Source of the DNA: an uncultured Bacteroidaceae bacterium
GTDB taxonomy: Bacteria; Bacteroidota; Bacteroidia; Bacteroidales; Bacteroidaceae
Reading direction: 5' to 3'
Assembly: GCA_905234735.1 (NCBI GenBank)
Contig: CAJOJA010000001.1
Coordinates: forward strand, 62,001 to 126,000
DNA: 64,000 nt
Shown in pieces: positions 1 to 10,083 of this stretch. The position numbers and the translations under genes were made by a program. Position 1 is the stretch's first letter, and each line of letters starts with the position of its first letter. The notes beneath the pieces are model-generated. The model searched no databases and was not told the DNA's origin. It saw nothing but the letters and a program-made list of their open reading frames with translations.

Positions 1-2471
1 GTTTGTATGGCCACCGTCTTCGTGAATTTGCGACGGGCATCGCTGACGCGAAGGGTGAGCGAACCAACCGCGTGACTACTGCGTAAGACAACGACCAGTT
101 GTCCGTTGAACAGCTTCATCGTAGGCCTGGCAAATGATTCCAGGCTGGTGGCATCACCATTGCAGACACCCTCGAAACGGCCGGCACCTGTGACCTCAAA
201 GGTCAGTTGATCATCGGCATTGGGGATGAGCGTACCCTTGGCGTCAGTCAGCGAAACGGTAACAAAGGCCAGGTCCTCGCCATCTGCCTTCAGATAGTTC
301 GCATCGTCGTGTTGCGTCCAGACGTCGAGTTTCAGTTGCGAGGGTTTGCCAGCCGTACGGACAACCTTCTCGCCTGCCTTCCGACCTTGCCTGTCATAGA
401 CCACCACACGCAACTCACCCGGTTCGTACCTTACATCGTTCCAACGCAGACGATAGCGGTCGAGACGGGTATCATCTTTTATCTTTACACTTTTATCTTC
501 TATCTTGGATATGCGCCCCATACTTTTGCCGTTGACGAATAGTTCGGCGCTGGGATAGTCGGTGTAGCAATAGACGGGAGTCACCTGTCCACGACGCTCC
601 TTGCCCCACGTCCAATGTGGCAGGAGATGGATGGTATGCTCACGGAAGTTCCAATGCGAACGGTACAGGAAGTAGCGGTCCTTAGGCAGTCCGGCCAGGT
701 CACAGATGCCGAAATAGCTTGAACGCGAAGGCCAGTACTCGTCGTAGGGCGAGGGTTCGCCCAGATAGTCGAAACCCGTCCATACGAACTCACCGATGAC
801 CCAGGAATAGTCGTCCTGCCAGCGCCAGTCATCGTCAGGAAGGTTCGACCACGAACAGTACTGTACATCGTAGCTGGAACACTGTCCGTTGTAGTGCTGC
901 TGATGAAGCAGAGACTTGGAATTGTCTGCAGCCTCGGGCACCACGGGGAAGGTATACACTCCACGGCTACTCACGGTAGAGGCTGTCTCCGAACCCAGCA
1001 GGAAACCCTGCGGCAGCTGTTCGATATTCTTCTGATACTTATGCACACGATAGTTGAAGCCCGGTACGTCCATTGCCTGTGCCATGCCACTGCCCAAGGC
1101 CGATTCGGCACGGTCCATGCCTTGCGTGACAGGGCGCGTGGGGTCGAGACTATGACAAAGTCCTTGCAGACGGATGGCTATCTGGCGGCCCTCCTCGCTC
1201 CATTGTTCGGGTATCTCGTTGCCGATAGACCACATCACGACGGAAGGATGGTTACGGTTGGCCAATACCAGATTGGTGATGTCGCGGTCGGCCCATTCAT
1301 GGAAGAATCGGGCATAGCCATTCTTGCACTTGGGATAAATCCACATATCGAACGATTCAGCCATCACCATTATACCCAACGAGTCGCAGATATCCATCTG
1401 CCACTGGCTCGGCATATTATGAGCCGTGCGAATGGCGTCGCAGCCCATCTCCTTCAGTATTTTTATCTGTCGGATGAGCGCAGCCTTATTGATGGCGGCA
1501 CCAAGCGGGCCCAGGTCGTGATGCAGGCAGACGCCCTTCAGTTTACGTGTCTGTCCGTTTAGTTGGAAACCGTGTTCACGACTGACACGGATGGTGCGGA
1601 TGCCCGTCTTGATGCTTTTTGCGTCGATAAGCTTGCCACTCGCACCCCGAAGGCTGGTGGTCAGAGTATATAAATAAGGGGTTTCAGGCGACCACCACTG
1701 TGGACTTCCCACCTTCAGGGTGGCGTGGAAACTACCGTCGCCAGCCAGACGCAGTTGGTCGGCTTTGGCCACAGGCTTCCCCTCGGCGTCCGTCAGCACA
1801 AGACTGACAGTCCCATTCGGAGCGGCATCTTCGGCCTTGCCCACCACTTCAATAGCGGTCTTGCCGTCTCGGCTGTCAATGGTGTGGCAATAGATGCTCC
1901 AGTCATCGAGGTGCGCGCGTGGGGTCAGTATCAGCGTTACGGGGCGATACAGTCCGGCACCGGGATACCAACGCGAACTCTCCTCCACGTTTTTCAAGTC
2001 CACCTCCAATAGGTTCTCACCGGGCTTAATATACTTGGTTATATCCACGCGGAAGGAGTTATAGCCGTAGGGCCAATAACCTGCCTGCTGTCCATTCACA
2101 CTGACTATTGGTTCCGCCATAGCCCCGTCAAATAGCAGTTCCGCACGCAGATTGCCAATCTTCAGTTCTCCATTGTCGATGACAAAAGTCCGTCGATAGT
2201 GGCCCTCACCTATCCAGGGCAGCGAACCCGAGCGTCCGCTCTTCTCGGTGGCCTCCTTTTCGCCGTTCTGTTCGATGCGAACCACTTGCAAGTCCCATTT
2301 CTTATCAAACGGACCAGCAATAGCCCAGTCGTGGGGAATACGCACCTTCTCCCAGCTGTTTTTATCGTGAGAGAACTGCCAATCGTCGGTCAGAAGAGTT
2401 TCTGTGCGTTGGGCCATTATGGCAGGCATAACAGCACTTGTCAAAAGCAAGAATAAGAATGTTTTTTTCAT
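1..2471 (-). CDS. Glycoside hydrolase family 2 (beta-galactosidase-like), 3' part runs off the left edge
   Basis: Reverse-strand reading starts MKKTFLFLLLTSAVMPAIMAQRTETLLTDDWQFSHD.. and contains the GH2 signature NRNHPSVVMWSIGNEIPEQWSEEG; no stop before the window edge, so absent from the ORF track. Confidence 0.85.
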   Translation of the reverse strand, partial: MKKTFLFLLLTSAVMPAIMAQRTETLLTDDWQFSHDKNSWEKVRIPHDWAIAGPFDKKWDLQVVRIEQNGEKEATEKSGRSGSLPWIGEGHYRRTFVIDNGELKIGNLRAELLFDGAMAEPIVSVNGQQAGYWPYGYNSFRVDITKYIKPGENLLEVDLKNVEESSRWYPGAGLYRPVTLILTPRAHLDDWSIYCHTIDSRDGKTAIEVVGKAEDAAPNGTVSLVLTDAEGKPVAKADQLRLAGDGSFHATLKVGSPQWWSPETPYLYTLTTSLRGASGKLIDAKSIKTGIRTIRVSREHGFQLNGQTRKLKGVCLHHDLGPLGAAINKAALIRQIKILKEMGCDAIRTAHNMPSQWQMDICDSLGIMVMAESFDMWIYPKCKNGYARFFHEWADRDITNLVLANRNHPSVVMWSIGNEIPEQWSEEGRQIAIRLQGLCHSLDPTRPVTQGMDRAESALGSGMAQAMDVPGFNYRVHKYQKNIEQLPQGFLLGSETASTVSSRGVYTFPVVPEAADNSKSLLHQQHYNGQCSSYDVQYCSWSNLPDDDWRWQDDYSWVIGEFVWTGFDYLGEPSPYDEYWPSRSSYFGICDLAGLPKDRYFLYRSHWNFREHTIHLLPHWTWGKERRGQVTPVYCYTDYPSAELFVNGKSMGRISKIEDKSVKIKDDTRLDRYRLRWNDVRYEPGELRVVVYDRQGRKAGEKVVRTAGKPSQLKLDVWTQHDDANYLKADGEDLAFVTVSLTDAKGTLIPNADDQLTFEVTGAGRFEGVCNGDATSLESFARPTMKLFNGQLVVVLRSSHAVGSLTLRVSDARRKFTKTVAIQ

Positions 2472-2553
2472 AATTATTAGGTTTTCGCTACGAAGATACA
2501 AAAATATTCCAAATATTTATTGGAGAAAAGGATAAAATGTCAAGAATTTTATG

Positions 2554-2561
2554 TAAGTTTG
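2554..2561 (+). promoter_or_regulatory. Bacteroidetes -7 box (TAAGTTTG) upstream of malQ
   Basis: Matches TAnnTTTG about 25 bp before the start codon. Confidence 0.6.
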
Positions 2562-2585
2562 CACTACGATTAAAAATATAATGCC

Positions 2586-5267
2586 ATGAATATAGGATTT
2601 CAGATACCTTATCGTACGAACTGGGGAGAAAGCGTTCGCGTCTCTCTGACGTGGGTAACCAAGACCGGCAAGGAGAGCCATACCGAACTGGATCTCTCCA
2701 CCACCGACGGTGAAGTGTGGCGCGGCGAAACCAGTGTTCCCAGCAGCGCCATAGCCGTCTGCTACCAGTACAGCATCCGCAATGAGGAGACAACTGTGCG
2801 GAGTGAGTGGAACAACGTACCCCGCCGGCTGCCCTTGACCCAAGGAAACAACCGTGTACAAACTATCGACCGCTGGCGTGACCAGCCGGCAGAGACTTAC
2901 CTCTTCTCCAGTGCTTTTACTGAGGCCTTTCTGCGCCATCCGGCTCAGCCCTGGCCAACTATTGAGGCTGAAAAGAGCCTTACCCTGCGTGTTTTTGCCC
3001 CTGAGGTTCCCGAAAACCACACACTGGCAATTCTCGGCAGCCAGCCCTTGTTGGGCGAATGGCAAGCGGGGCGCGAAGTTCGACTCACCCCCGTGGGCAT
3101 ATCCGAATGGGCTGTTAGCCTCGACCTCAGTCAGCTCAGCGGCCTGCTCGAATACAAGTTCCTGACCATCGACAACACCAATGGCCAACAGACTTGGGAA
3201 GTACACAACAACCGTTTGCTACGCACACCGCACACCGAACGCAAAATGAACATTGTGCTCGAAGATGAAGTAGTACGCCTACCTCTGGCTCCCTGGCGCG
3301 GTGCAGGTTGTGTGATTCCCGTTTTCAGCCTACGCAGCGAACAGAGTTTCGGTGTGGGCGACTTCGGTGACCTGCTTCGCATGGTGGACTGGGCAGCCCT
3401 GACAGGTCAACGTGCCCTGCAAATCCTGCCCGTGAACGACACTACGCTGACAGGCAAGTGGACTGATTCGTACCCCTACAACAGCATCAGCATCTTTGCC
3501 CTGCATCCCCTATATGCTGACCTCAACGCGCTGCCGCCCCTCGAAGATGCCGCCATGCGCACAGCCTATCGTGGTATACAGCAAAAACTAAACGAATTGC
3601 AGCAACTCGACTACGAAAAGGCAATGGATGCCAAGCGGAATTATCTGCATCGCATCTTCCGCCAGGAATGGAAAAAGGTAAAGGCAACGAAGGAATACAA
3701 ACAATTTTATGCCGAAAATGAGGATTGGCTCGTACCGTATGCCGCCTTCTGTTATTTGCGCGACAAGAACGGCACACCCAACTTCCGGACGTGGCGCTCG
3801 CTCAGCCACTTCTCCCTGCCATCGGTGCGGAAACTCATGAAGACGGGTACCGAAAGTGCCGATGAAATGGACTTTTTCTGCTACATCCAGTTCATTCTGC
3901 ATAAGCAGTTAAGCGAGGTACAACGTCACGCTCGCGAAAAGGGCATTGCCCTGAAGGGAGACATCCCCATCGGCATCAGTCCCGACAGCGTAGAAGCCTG
4001 GACCGAACCGCACTATTTCAACCTCAACGGACAAGCCGGTGCCCCACCCGACTACTTCAGCACGAACGGCCAGAACTGGGGATTCCCTACCTATAATTGG
4101 GAGGCCATGCTCAAAGATGGTTGCCAGTGGTGGCGTCGCCGATTCGAGAAGATGGCCCGCTACTTCGACGCATACCGTATCGACCATGTGCTGGGCTTCT
4201 TCCGCATCTGGGAGATTCCGCAGGACAGCGTCCACGGACTGTTGGGCCATTTTGCTCCCTCACTGCCCATGACCGTAGAGGAAATAGAAAGCTACGGACT
4301 CCCTTGGCGTGAACAGACCTACACCACACCCTACATCACCGACCGCATTCTGCACCGCATCTTCGAGGATGATACCTCCGAAGTGCGTCGCCTCTACCTT
4401 GAACCGCAGGAGAACGGACATTACCGTTTGCGACCTGAATTCGACACACAACGGAAAGTACAGGCCCACTTCGGCGACAAGCAAAATGCCCGTTCTGTGA
4501 AGTTGCGTGACGGACTATACCGTCTCATCAGCAACGTTCTCTTCCTGCGCGACGAGAAACAGCCCGACTGCTTCCATCCACGCATCGTGGCCATGCACGA
4601 CTTCCTCTACGAAGACCTGGGCGACTGGGAGAAGGACGCATTCAACCGCATTCACGAACACTACTTCCATCAGCGCCACAACCAGTTCTGGTACGAGCAG
4701 GCCATGTTGAAACTTCCCCAGCTGGTTGATGCCACACGTATGCTCGTCTGTGCTGAGGACCTGGGCATGATTCCCGAATGCGTGCCCTGGGTCATGGACA
4801 AACTGGGCATTCTCACCCTGGAAATACAAACCATGCCGAAGAAGGCCTGGCAACAGTTTGCCAACCTTTGGGAGAATCCCTACCGCAGTGTAGCCACTAT
4901 CTCCACCCACGATATGCCGACCATGCGCCAATGGTGGGACGAGATGCGTGAGGACGCACAGCACTACTACAACGATATGCTCTACCATGAGGGACAGGCT
5001 CCGCACCCCATGCCAGGAGCTTTGGCCGAGGAAATCGTGAGCCGTCACTTGGAGAGTCCCTCCATGCTCTGCCTGCTCAGCCTGCAGGACTGGCTGGCCA
5101 TTGACGAGCAGCGGCGCAATCCATACCCCGAAGCCGAACGCATTAACGTTCCTGCCAATCCACGTCACTACTGGCAGTGGCGTATGCACATGACCATCGA
5201 ACAACTCATGGGTGACACGGAACTGAACGAAAAGATTTGCGGACTGGTGAAGAGTTACGGCAGGTAA
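2586..5267 (+). CDS. malQ: 4-alpha-glucanotransferase (GH77) with N-terminal starch-binding-like domains
   Basis: 893 aa; CBM20-like N-terminus and GH77 blocks (FGVGDFGDL, YRIDHVLGFFRIWEIP, CAEDLGMIPECVP, STHDMPTMRQWW). Confidence 0.93.
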   Translation: MNIGFQIPYRTNWGESVRVSLTWVTKTGKESHTELDLSTTDGEVWRGETSVPSSAIAVCYQYSIRNEETTVRSEWNNVPRRLPLTQGNNRVQTIDRWRDQPAETYLFSSAFTEAFLRHPAQPWPTIEAEKSLTLRVFAPEVPENHTLAILGSQPLLGEWQAGREVRLTPVGISEWAVSLDLSQLSGLLEYKFLTIDNTNGQQTWEVHNNRLLRTPHTERKMNIVLEDEVVRLPLAPWRGAGCVIPVFSLRSEQSFGVGDFGDLLRMVDWAALTGQRALQILPVNDTTLTGKWTDSYPYNSISIFALHPLYADLNALPPLEDAAMRTAYRGIQQKLNELQQLDYEKAMDAKRNYLHRIFRQEWKKVKATKEYKQFYAENEDWLVPYAAFCYLRDKNGTPNFRTWRSLSHFSLPSVRKLMKTGTESADEMDFFCYIQFILHKQLSEVQRHAREKGIALKGDIPIGISPDSVEAWTEPHYFNLNGQAGAPPDYFSTNGQNWGFPTYNWEAMLKDGCQWWRRRFEKMARYFDAYRIDHVLGFFRIWEIPQDSVHGLLGHFAPSLPMTVEEIESYGLPWREQTYTTPYITDRILHRIFEDDTSEVRRLYLEPQENGHYRLRPEFDTQRKVQAHFGDKQNARSVKLRDGLYRLISNVLFLRDEKQPDCFHPRIVAMHDFLYEDLGDWEKDAFNRIHEHYFHQRHNQFWYEQAMLKLPQLVDATRMLVCAEDLGMIPECVPWVMDKLGILTLEIQTMPKKAWQQFANLWENPYRSVATISTHDMPTMRQWWDEMREDAQHYYNDMLYHEGQAPHPMPGALAEEIVSRHLESPSMLCLLSLQDWLAIDEQRRNPYPEAERINVPANPRHYWQWRMHMTIEQLMGDTELNEKICGLVKSYGR

Positions 5268-5426
5268 CATTCTACCATACTCCATGTATCACCTAAGGGA
5301 ACTGCATGCAAAGTCGAAACAAAAACATATAATGGATGAAACAAATCAGCAACACATAGTGCTGTAAGTTTCATAACTTTGCACCATGAACCTCAAAAAA
5401 GTGCGATAACTAAAGTTCAAAAAGAT

Positions 5427-6920
5427 ATGATGAACAAACAATATCTTTTGGGGCTGGACGTGGGCAGTAGCTCAGTCAAAGCCTCGCTGGTGGAAACAGA
5501 AAGTGGACGCTGTGCAGCCTCGGCTTTCTTCCCCGACAAGGAAGCTCCCATTCTGGCCGTCAAAGCCGGTTGGGCAGAACAGGAACCCGAATCGTGGTGG
5601 CAATATGCCAAGCAGGCTATACAGAAAATCATGGCCGAGGCTAATGCCACGGGCGACGACATTGCTGCCATCGGTATTTCCTATCAAATGCACGGGCTGG
5701 TGTGCGTGGACAAGGATTTGAAACCCCTGCGTCCAGCCATCATCTGGTGCGACTCCCGCGCAGTACCTTATGGAGAACGCGCCTTCCGCGAACTGGGCGA
5801 GGAGCAGTGTCTCGGCCATTTGCTAAATTCTCCAGGCAATTTCACAGCAGCCAAACTGGCATGGGTACGCGAAAACGAGCCTCAACTATTTGAGAAAATC
5901 TACAAGATAATGCTCCCCGGCGACTACATGGCTATGCGCTTGAGCGGCGAGGTCTGCACCACGGTCAGCGGTCTGTCCGAGGGTATGTTCTGGGACTTCC
6001 GTGAAAACCGCGTAGCTCAGTTCCTGCTCGACTTCTATGGAATACCGTCAAGTCTGATTCCTGACATCGTGCCTACATTTGCCCGGCAGTGTACCGTCTC
6101 TCCCTCTGCTGCTGAGGAGCTGGGTCTGCGAGTCGGCACACCGATAACCTATCGCGCTGGCGACCAACCCAACAACGCGCTTTCGCTGAACGTTTTCGAA
6201 CCTGGCGAAATTGCTGCTACTGCAGGTACCAGCGGTGTAGTTTATGGAGTGTTGGGCGAGGTGGGTTACGACCCCAAGTCGCGCGTCAACACCTTTGCTC
6301 ACGTCAACCACTCCATAGCAAATCCCCGTCTGGGCGTACTGCTCTGCATCAATGGTACAGGCATCCTCAACGCTTGGATGCACCGCAACGTAACCTTCGA
6401 CATGTCCTACGCCGAGATGAATGACCTGGCAGCCCAAGCTCCCATCGGAAGTGACGGCGTGGCCATCCTGCCCTATGGCAATGGTGCCGAGCGTGTGCTT
6501 CAGAACCGCGAACCGGGTTGCTCCATACATGGACTGAACTTCAATAAACATTCACGTGCCCATCTCGTACGTGCTGCCCAGGAGGGCATCGTATTCTCCT
6601 TCTGCTACGGACTGGAGGTGATGCAACAGATGGGCATGGACATCCGCAAGATACACGCCGGACGTGCCAATATGTTCCTCTCGCCCCTGTTCGTCAGTAC
6701 GCTGGCCAACGTGAGTGGAGCCACCATCGAACTGCACGAAACCGACGGCTCCATCGGTGCAGCCCGAGGTGCAGGCATCGGAGCCGGTATCTACCGCGAC
6801 ACTCATGAGGCCTTTGCCACACTGGCCCGCCTGCAGGTCATTGAGCCTCAGGCGGCACACCACGAAGCAAGCCAGGCAGCCTACGAACACTGGAAAAACA
6901 TTTTGACGAACACATTATAA
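5427..6920 (+). CDS. xylB: Xylulokinase (FGGY family)
   Basis: MNKQYLLGLDVGSSSVKASLV..; FGGY kinase blocks; directly followed by xylA. The ORF-track start at 5379 is an upstream TTG; ATG at 5427/5430 is more likely. Confidence 0.93.
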   Translation: MMNKQYLLGLDVGSSSVKASLVETESGRCAASAFFPDKEAPILAVKAGWAEQEPESWWQYAKQAIQKIMAEANATGDDIAAIGISYQMHGLVCVDKDLKPLRPAIIWCDSRAVPYGERAFRELGEEQCLGHLLNSPGNFTAAKLAWVRENEPQLFEKIYKIMLPGDYMAMRLSGEVCTTVSGLSEGMFWDFRENRVAQFLLDFYGIPSSLIPDIVPTFARQCTVSPSAAEELGLRVGTPITYRAGDQPNNALSLNVFEPGEIAATAGTSGVVYGVLGEVGYDPKSRVNTFAHVNHSIANPRLGVLLCINGTGILNAWMHRNVTFDMSYAEMNDLAAQAPIGSDGVAILPYGNGAERVLQNREPGCSIHGLNFNKHSRAHLVRAAQEGIVFSFCYGLEVMQQMGMDIRKIHAGRANMFLSPLFVSTLANVSGATIELHETDGSIGAARGAGIGAGIYRDTHEAFATLARLQVIEPQAAHHEASQAAYEHWKNILTNTL

Positions 6921-6941
6921 CCTAAAAAAATTACAACAACT

Positions 6942-8252
6942 ATGGCAAAAGAGTATTTCCCCTTTGCGGGCAAAATTCCCTTCGAGGGAGCTGAGAGTAA
7001 AAACCCCATGGCCTTCCACTACTACGACCCCGAGCGCGTGGTGATGGGCAAGAAGATGAAGGACTGGCTGCGTTTCGCTATGGCTTGGTGGCACACGTTG
7101 TGCGCCGAGGGTGGCGACCAGTTCGGTGGCGGCACCAAGAAGTTCCCCTGGAACGAAGGCTGCGACCTCGTAACCATCGCCAAGCAGAAGGCAGACGCCG
7201 GCTTCGAGTTCATGCAGAAGATGGGCATCCCCTACTACTGCTTCCACGATGTTGACCTCTGCACCGAGGCTGCTACCGTTGAGGAGTACGAGAAGAATCT
7301 GAAGGAAGTGGTTGCCTACCTGAAGCAGAAGCAGGCCGAGACCGGCATCAAACTGCTGTGGGGCACAGCCAACGTATTCGGCAATGCCCGTTACATGAAC
7401 GGTGCTTCTACGAACCCCGACTTCGACGTTGTGGCTCGCGCCATCGTTCAGATTAAGAACGCCATCGATGCTACCATCGAGCTGGGTGGTGAGAACTATG
7501 TGTTCTGGGGTGGCCGCGAAGGTTACATGAGCCTGCTGAACACCGACATGAAGCGTGAGAAAGAGCACATGGCCACCATGCTGACCATGGCTCGCGACTA
7601 TGCTCGCGCCAAGGGCTTCAAGGGCACCTTCCTCATCGAGCCCAAGCCCATGGAACCCTCGAAACACCAGTACGACGTTGACACCGAGACCGTTATCGGT
7701 TTCCTGAAGGCTCACGGCCTGGACAAGGACTTCAAGGTAAACATCGAGGTTAACCACGCTACACTGGCTGGCCACACCTTCGAGCACGAGCTGGCTTGCG
7801 CCGTTGACGCTGGCATGCTGGGCAGCATCGATGCCAACCGCGGTGACTACCAGAACGGCTGGGACACCGACCAGTTCCCCATCGACCACTACGAACTCGT
7901 GCAGGCTTGGATGCAGATTATCCGCAATGGCGGTCTGGGCACCGGCGGTACGAACTTCGACGCTAAGACCCGTCGTAACTCTACTGACCTCGAGGACATC
8001 TTCATCGCTCACATCAGCGGTATGGACGCTATGGCCAAGGCCCTGCTGAGCGCTGCCGAGCTGCTCGAGAAGAGCCCCTACTGCGCTATGGTGAAGGAGC
8101 GCTACGCCAGCTTCGACCAGGGCGAAGGTAAGAAGTTCGAAGAGGGCAAGATGACCCTCGAAGAGGCTTACGAGTACGGTAAGAAGGTAGGTGAACCCAA
8201 GCAGACCAGCGGCAAGCAGGAACTGTACGAAGCTATCGTGGCTATGTACTAA
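6942..8252 (+). CDS. xylA: Xylose isomerase
   Basis: [52 protein letters not shown]..; full-length 436 aa. Confidence 0.97.
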   Translation: MAKEYFPFAGKIPFEGAESKNPMAFHYYDPERVVMGKKMKDWLRFAMAWWHTLCAEGGDQFGGGTKKFPWNEGCDLVTIAKQKADAGFEFMQKMGIPYYCFHDVDLCTEAATVEEYEKNLKEVVAYLKQKQAETGIKLLWGTANVFGNARYMNGASTNPDFDVVARAIVQIKNAIDATIELGGENYVFWGGREGYMSLLNTDMKREKEHMATMLTMARDYARAKGFKGTFLIEPKPMEPSKHQYDVDTETVIGFLKAHGLDKDFKVNIEVNHATLAGHTFEHELACAVDAGMLGSIDANRGDYQNGWDTDQFPIDHYELVQAWMQIIRNGGLGTGGTNFDAKTRRNSTDLEDIFIAHISGMDAMAKALLSAAELLEKSPYCAMVKERYASFDQGEGKKFEEGKMTLEEAYEYGKKVGEPKQTSGKQELYEAIVAMY

Positions 8253-8275
8253 TCCTTGCAGGCTCACTATACACA

Positions 8276-8317
8276 GAGTCGGGAGGTGCCCTATTGGTGC
8301 CTCCCGACTCTTTTTTT
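8276..8317 (+). terminator. Rho-independent terminator after xylA
   Basis: gagtcgggagg..cctcccgactc hairpin followed by ttttttt. Confidence 0.85.
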
Positions 8318-8349
8318 GCCAAACCCTTTGTCGCGTCAAATAAGTTTTG

Positions 8350-8357
8350 TACCTTTG
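8350..8357 (+). promoter_or_regulatory. -7 box TACCTTTG with TTTG about 19 bp upstream
   Basis: Fits TTTG-N19-TAnnTTTG just before the regulator gene. Confidence 0.6.
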
Positions 8358-8377
8358 AGACGAAATCCTTTAATCGA

Positions 8378-9922
8378 ATGAAAAAAGCGCTATATAGTTT
8401 TATCTGCATCCTGTTTTTGACAGCATGCCAAACGAATGAAAAGAAGTACTGCATCGGTGTGTCACAATGTTCTGAGGACATTTGGCGTGACTGGCAGAAT
8501 GCCGAATTGAAGATAGAAGCGAACTTCCATGAAGGAGTGGAACTGCGGTTTGCCTCAGCCCTCGACGACAGTCGGCGGCAGATACAGCAGATTGACAGCT
8601 TGGTGGAGAGTGGCATAGACCTTCTCATCGTGGCTCCTAACCAATTGCAAAGTGTGTCGCCTGCCATCGACCGCGCCTACGACAGAGGTATTCCCGTGAT
8701 TGTATTCGAACGCAAGACAGATTCGCAGAAGTTTACAGCCTTCGTCTCGGCCGACAACTACGAGATGGGGCGGCAGATGGGCAAATACATAGCCAAGCGA
8801 ATTGGTGGCGAGGGAAAGGTGATGGAAATAATGGGGCTGAAAGGTTCATCGCCAGCAGACGACCGCCACAATGGCTTCATCAAAGCCCTTCAAGAATATC
8901 CCCAGATAGAGGTGGTCATCACCCTGCAAGGCGACTGGACGGAGGAAATGGCCTATAAAGCGGTAAAAGAATACAAGGGCGAAATTGCCGGATTGGATGC
9001 AGTCTTCGGACACAACGACCGCACAGCCATTGGAGCACGCAGGGCTTTCATTGAGCGGGGAGTTCCCCTGCCATTGTTCTACGGCATCGATGGCTTGCCA
9101 GACGAGGATGGCGGCATCCGCCAAGTGCGCGACTCGCTGCTCGATGCCACATACATCTATCCCACCCGGGGCGACCTGTTACTGCAGACAGCACTCGACA
9201 TACTGGACGGAAAGCCCTTCAAGAAAGAACTAATGCTGACTTCGGCCCTGGTGAACAGCGACAATGCCAACGTGCTTTTGCTGGAGAGCGACGAGGTACT
9301 GCGACAATCGCATAAACTGGACATGCTGCAGCAAAAGGCCAGCGGATATCTGCAACAGTTGGACACACAGCGTGCCATCACCGTATTGGCGTGTGGAGTC
9401 ATTGCCTTGCTCCTGCTCGTCATTCTTCTTTTCTACCTCTACCATCGCAGCAAGGTCAACATCCGTCGCGAGCGCGTGGTGAACAACCTGTGGAACATGG
9501 ATTTGGGGAACACAGAGAGCACAGAGAAGAAAGAGAACACAGAGGAAAATACAGATACGGAGAATACCGATACTTCCGAGGAACCTTTGGCCGAAACCAG
9601 CCAGTCGCTCTTCGTTGCCCGCTTCAAGGAGGTTGTGGAGGCACGCCTTTCCGACAGCGAAGTCACCGTCGACGACCTCGCTGCCAGCATGAACATCAGC
9701 CGCGTACAGCTCTATCGCAGGGTGAAGTCCGTCACGGGCTGCTCGCCTGTGGAAATGCTGCGAACGGCACGCCTGAACCGCGCCCATCAGATGCTCCTCA
9801 CTACGGACAAGACCATCAGCGAAGTGGCATACGACGTTGGTTTCTCCGCTCCCTCGTACTTCACCAAATGCTTCAAGGACGAGTTCGGTTTCCTTCCCGG
9901 TGAAGCCCGAAAGTCGGTATAA
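8378..9922 (+). CDS. Membrane-anchored sugar-binding-domain/AraC transcriptional regulator (periplasmic PBP - TM - AraC HTH)
   Basis: Lipoprotein-like N-terminus (FLTAC), type-1 PBP fold, TM segment AITVLACGVIALLLLVILLFYLY, C-terminal AraC HTH (DLAASMNISRVQLYRRVKSVTGCSPVEMLR..ISEVAYDVGFSAPSYFTKCFKDEFG). Confidence 0.85.
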   Translation: MKKALYSFICILFLTACQTNEKKYCIGVSQCSEDIWRDWQNAELKIEANFHEGVELRFASALDDSRRQIQQIDSLVESGIDLLIVAPNQLQSVSPAIDRAYDRGIPVIVFERKTDSQKFTAFVSADNYEMGRQMGKYIAKRIGGEGKVMEIMGLKGSSPADDRHNGFIKALQEYPQIEVVITLQGDWTEEMAYKAVKEYKGEIAGLDAVFGHNDRTAIGARRAFIERGVPLPLFYGIDGLPDEDGGIRQVRDSLLDATYIYPTRGDLLLQTALDILDGKPFKKELMLTSALVNSDNANVLLLESDEVLRQSHKLDMLQQKASGYLQQLDTQRAITVLACGVIALLLLVILLFYLYHRSKVNIRRERVVNNLWNMDLGNTESTEKKENTEENTDTENTDTSEEPLAETSQSLFVARFKEVVEARLSDSEVTVDDLAASMNISRVQLYRRVKSVTGCSPVEMLRTARLNRAHQMLLTTDKTISEVAYDVGFSAPSYFTKCFKDEFGFLPGEARKSV

Positions 9923-10032
9923 GTTATCTCCGTGTATAATAATAATCGTTCATTCCATCGCAAATTTGTTACAATGCAACAATTATCGCATGGGATGAAC
10001 GATTTCTTTAATTATAACACCACATAGGTTAG

Positions 10033-10040
10033 TATTTTTG
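10033..10040 (+). promoter_or_regulatory. -7 box TATTTTTG upstream of susC-like gene
   Basis: TAnnTTTG match 44 bp before ATG. Confidence 0.5.
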
Positions 10041-10083
10041 TGCCAATGAAAACAAATTTTACTAACTCTTAAAACAAAACCCT

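Noticed and set aside
207-2456. Plus-strand ORFs at 207-542, 894-1562, 1725-2012, 2199-2456
   Set aside because: All lie opposite the GH2 gene, whose motifs are clear on the minus strand.
6915-8339. 474-aa ORF antisense to xylA
   Set aside because: Mirror of a highly expressed, codon-biased gene; composition is Val/His/Leu-rich low-complexity with no start signal or family.
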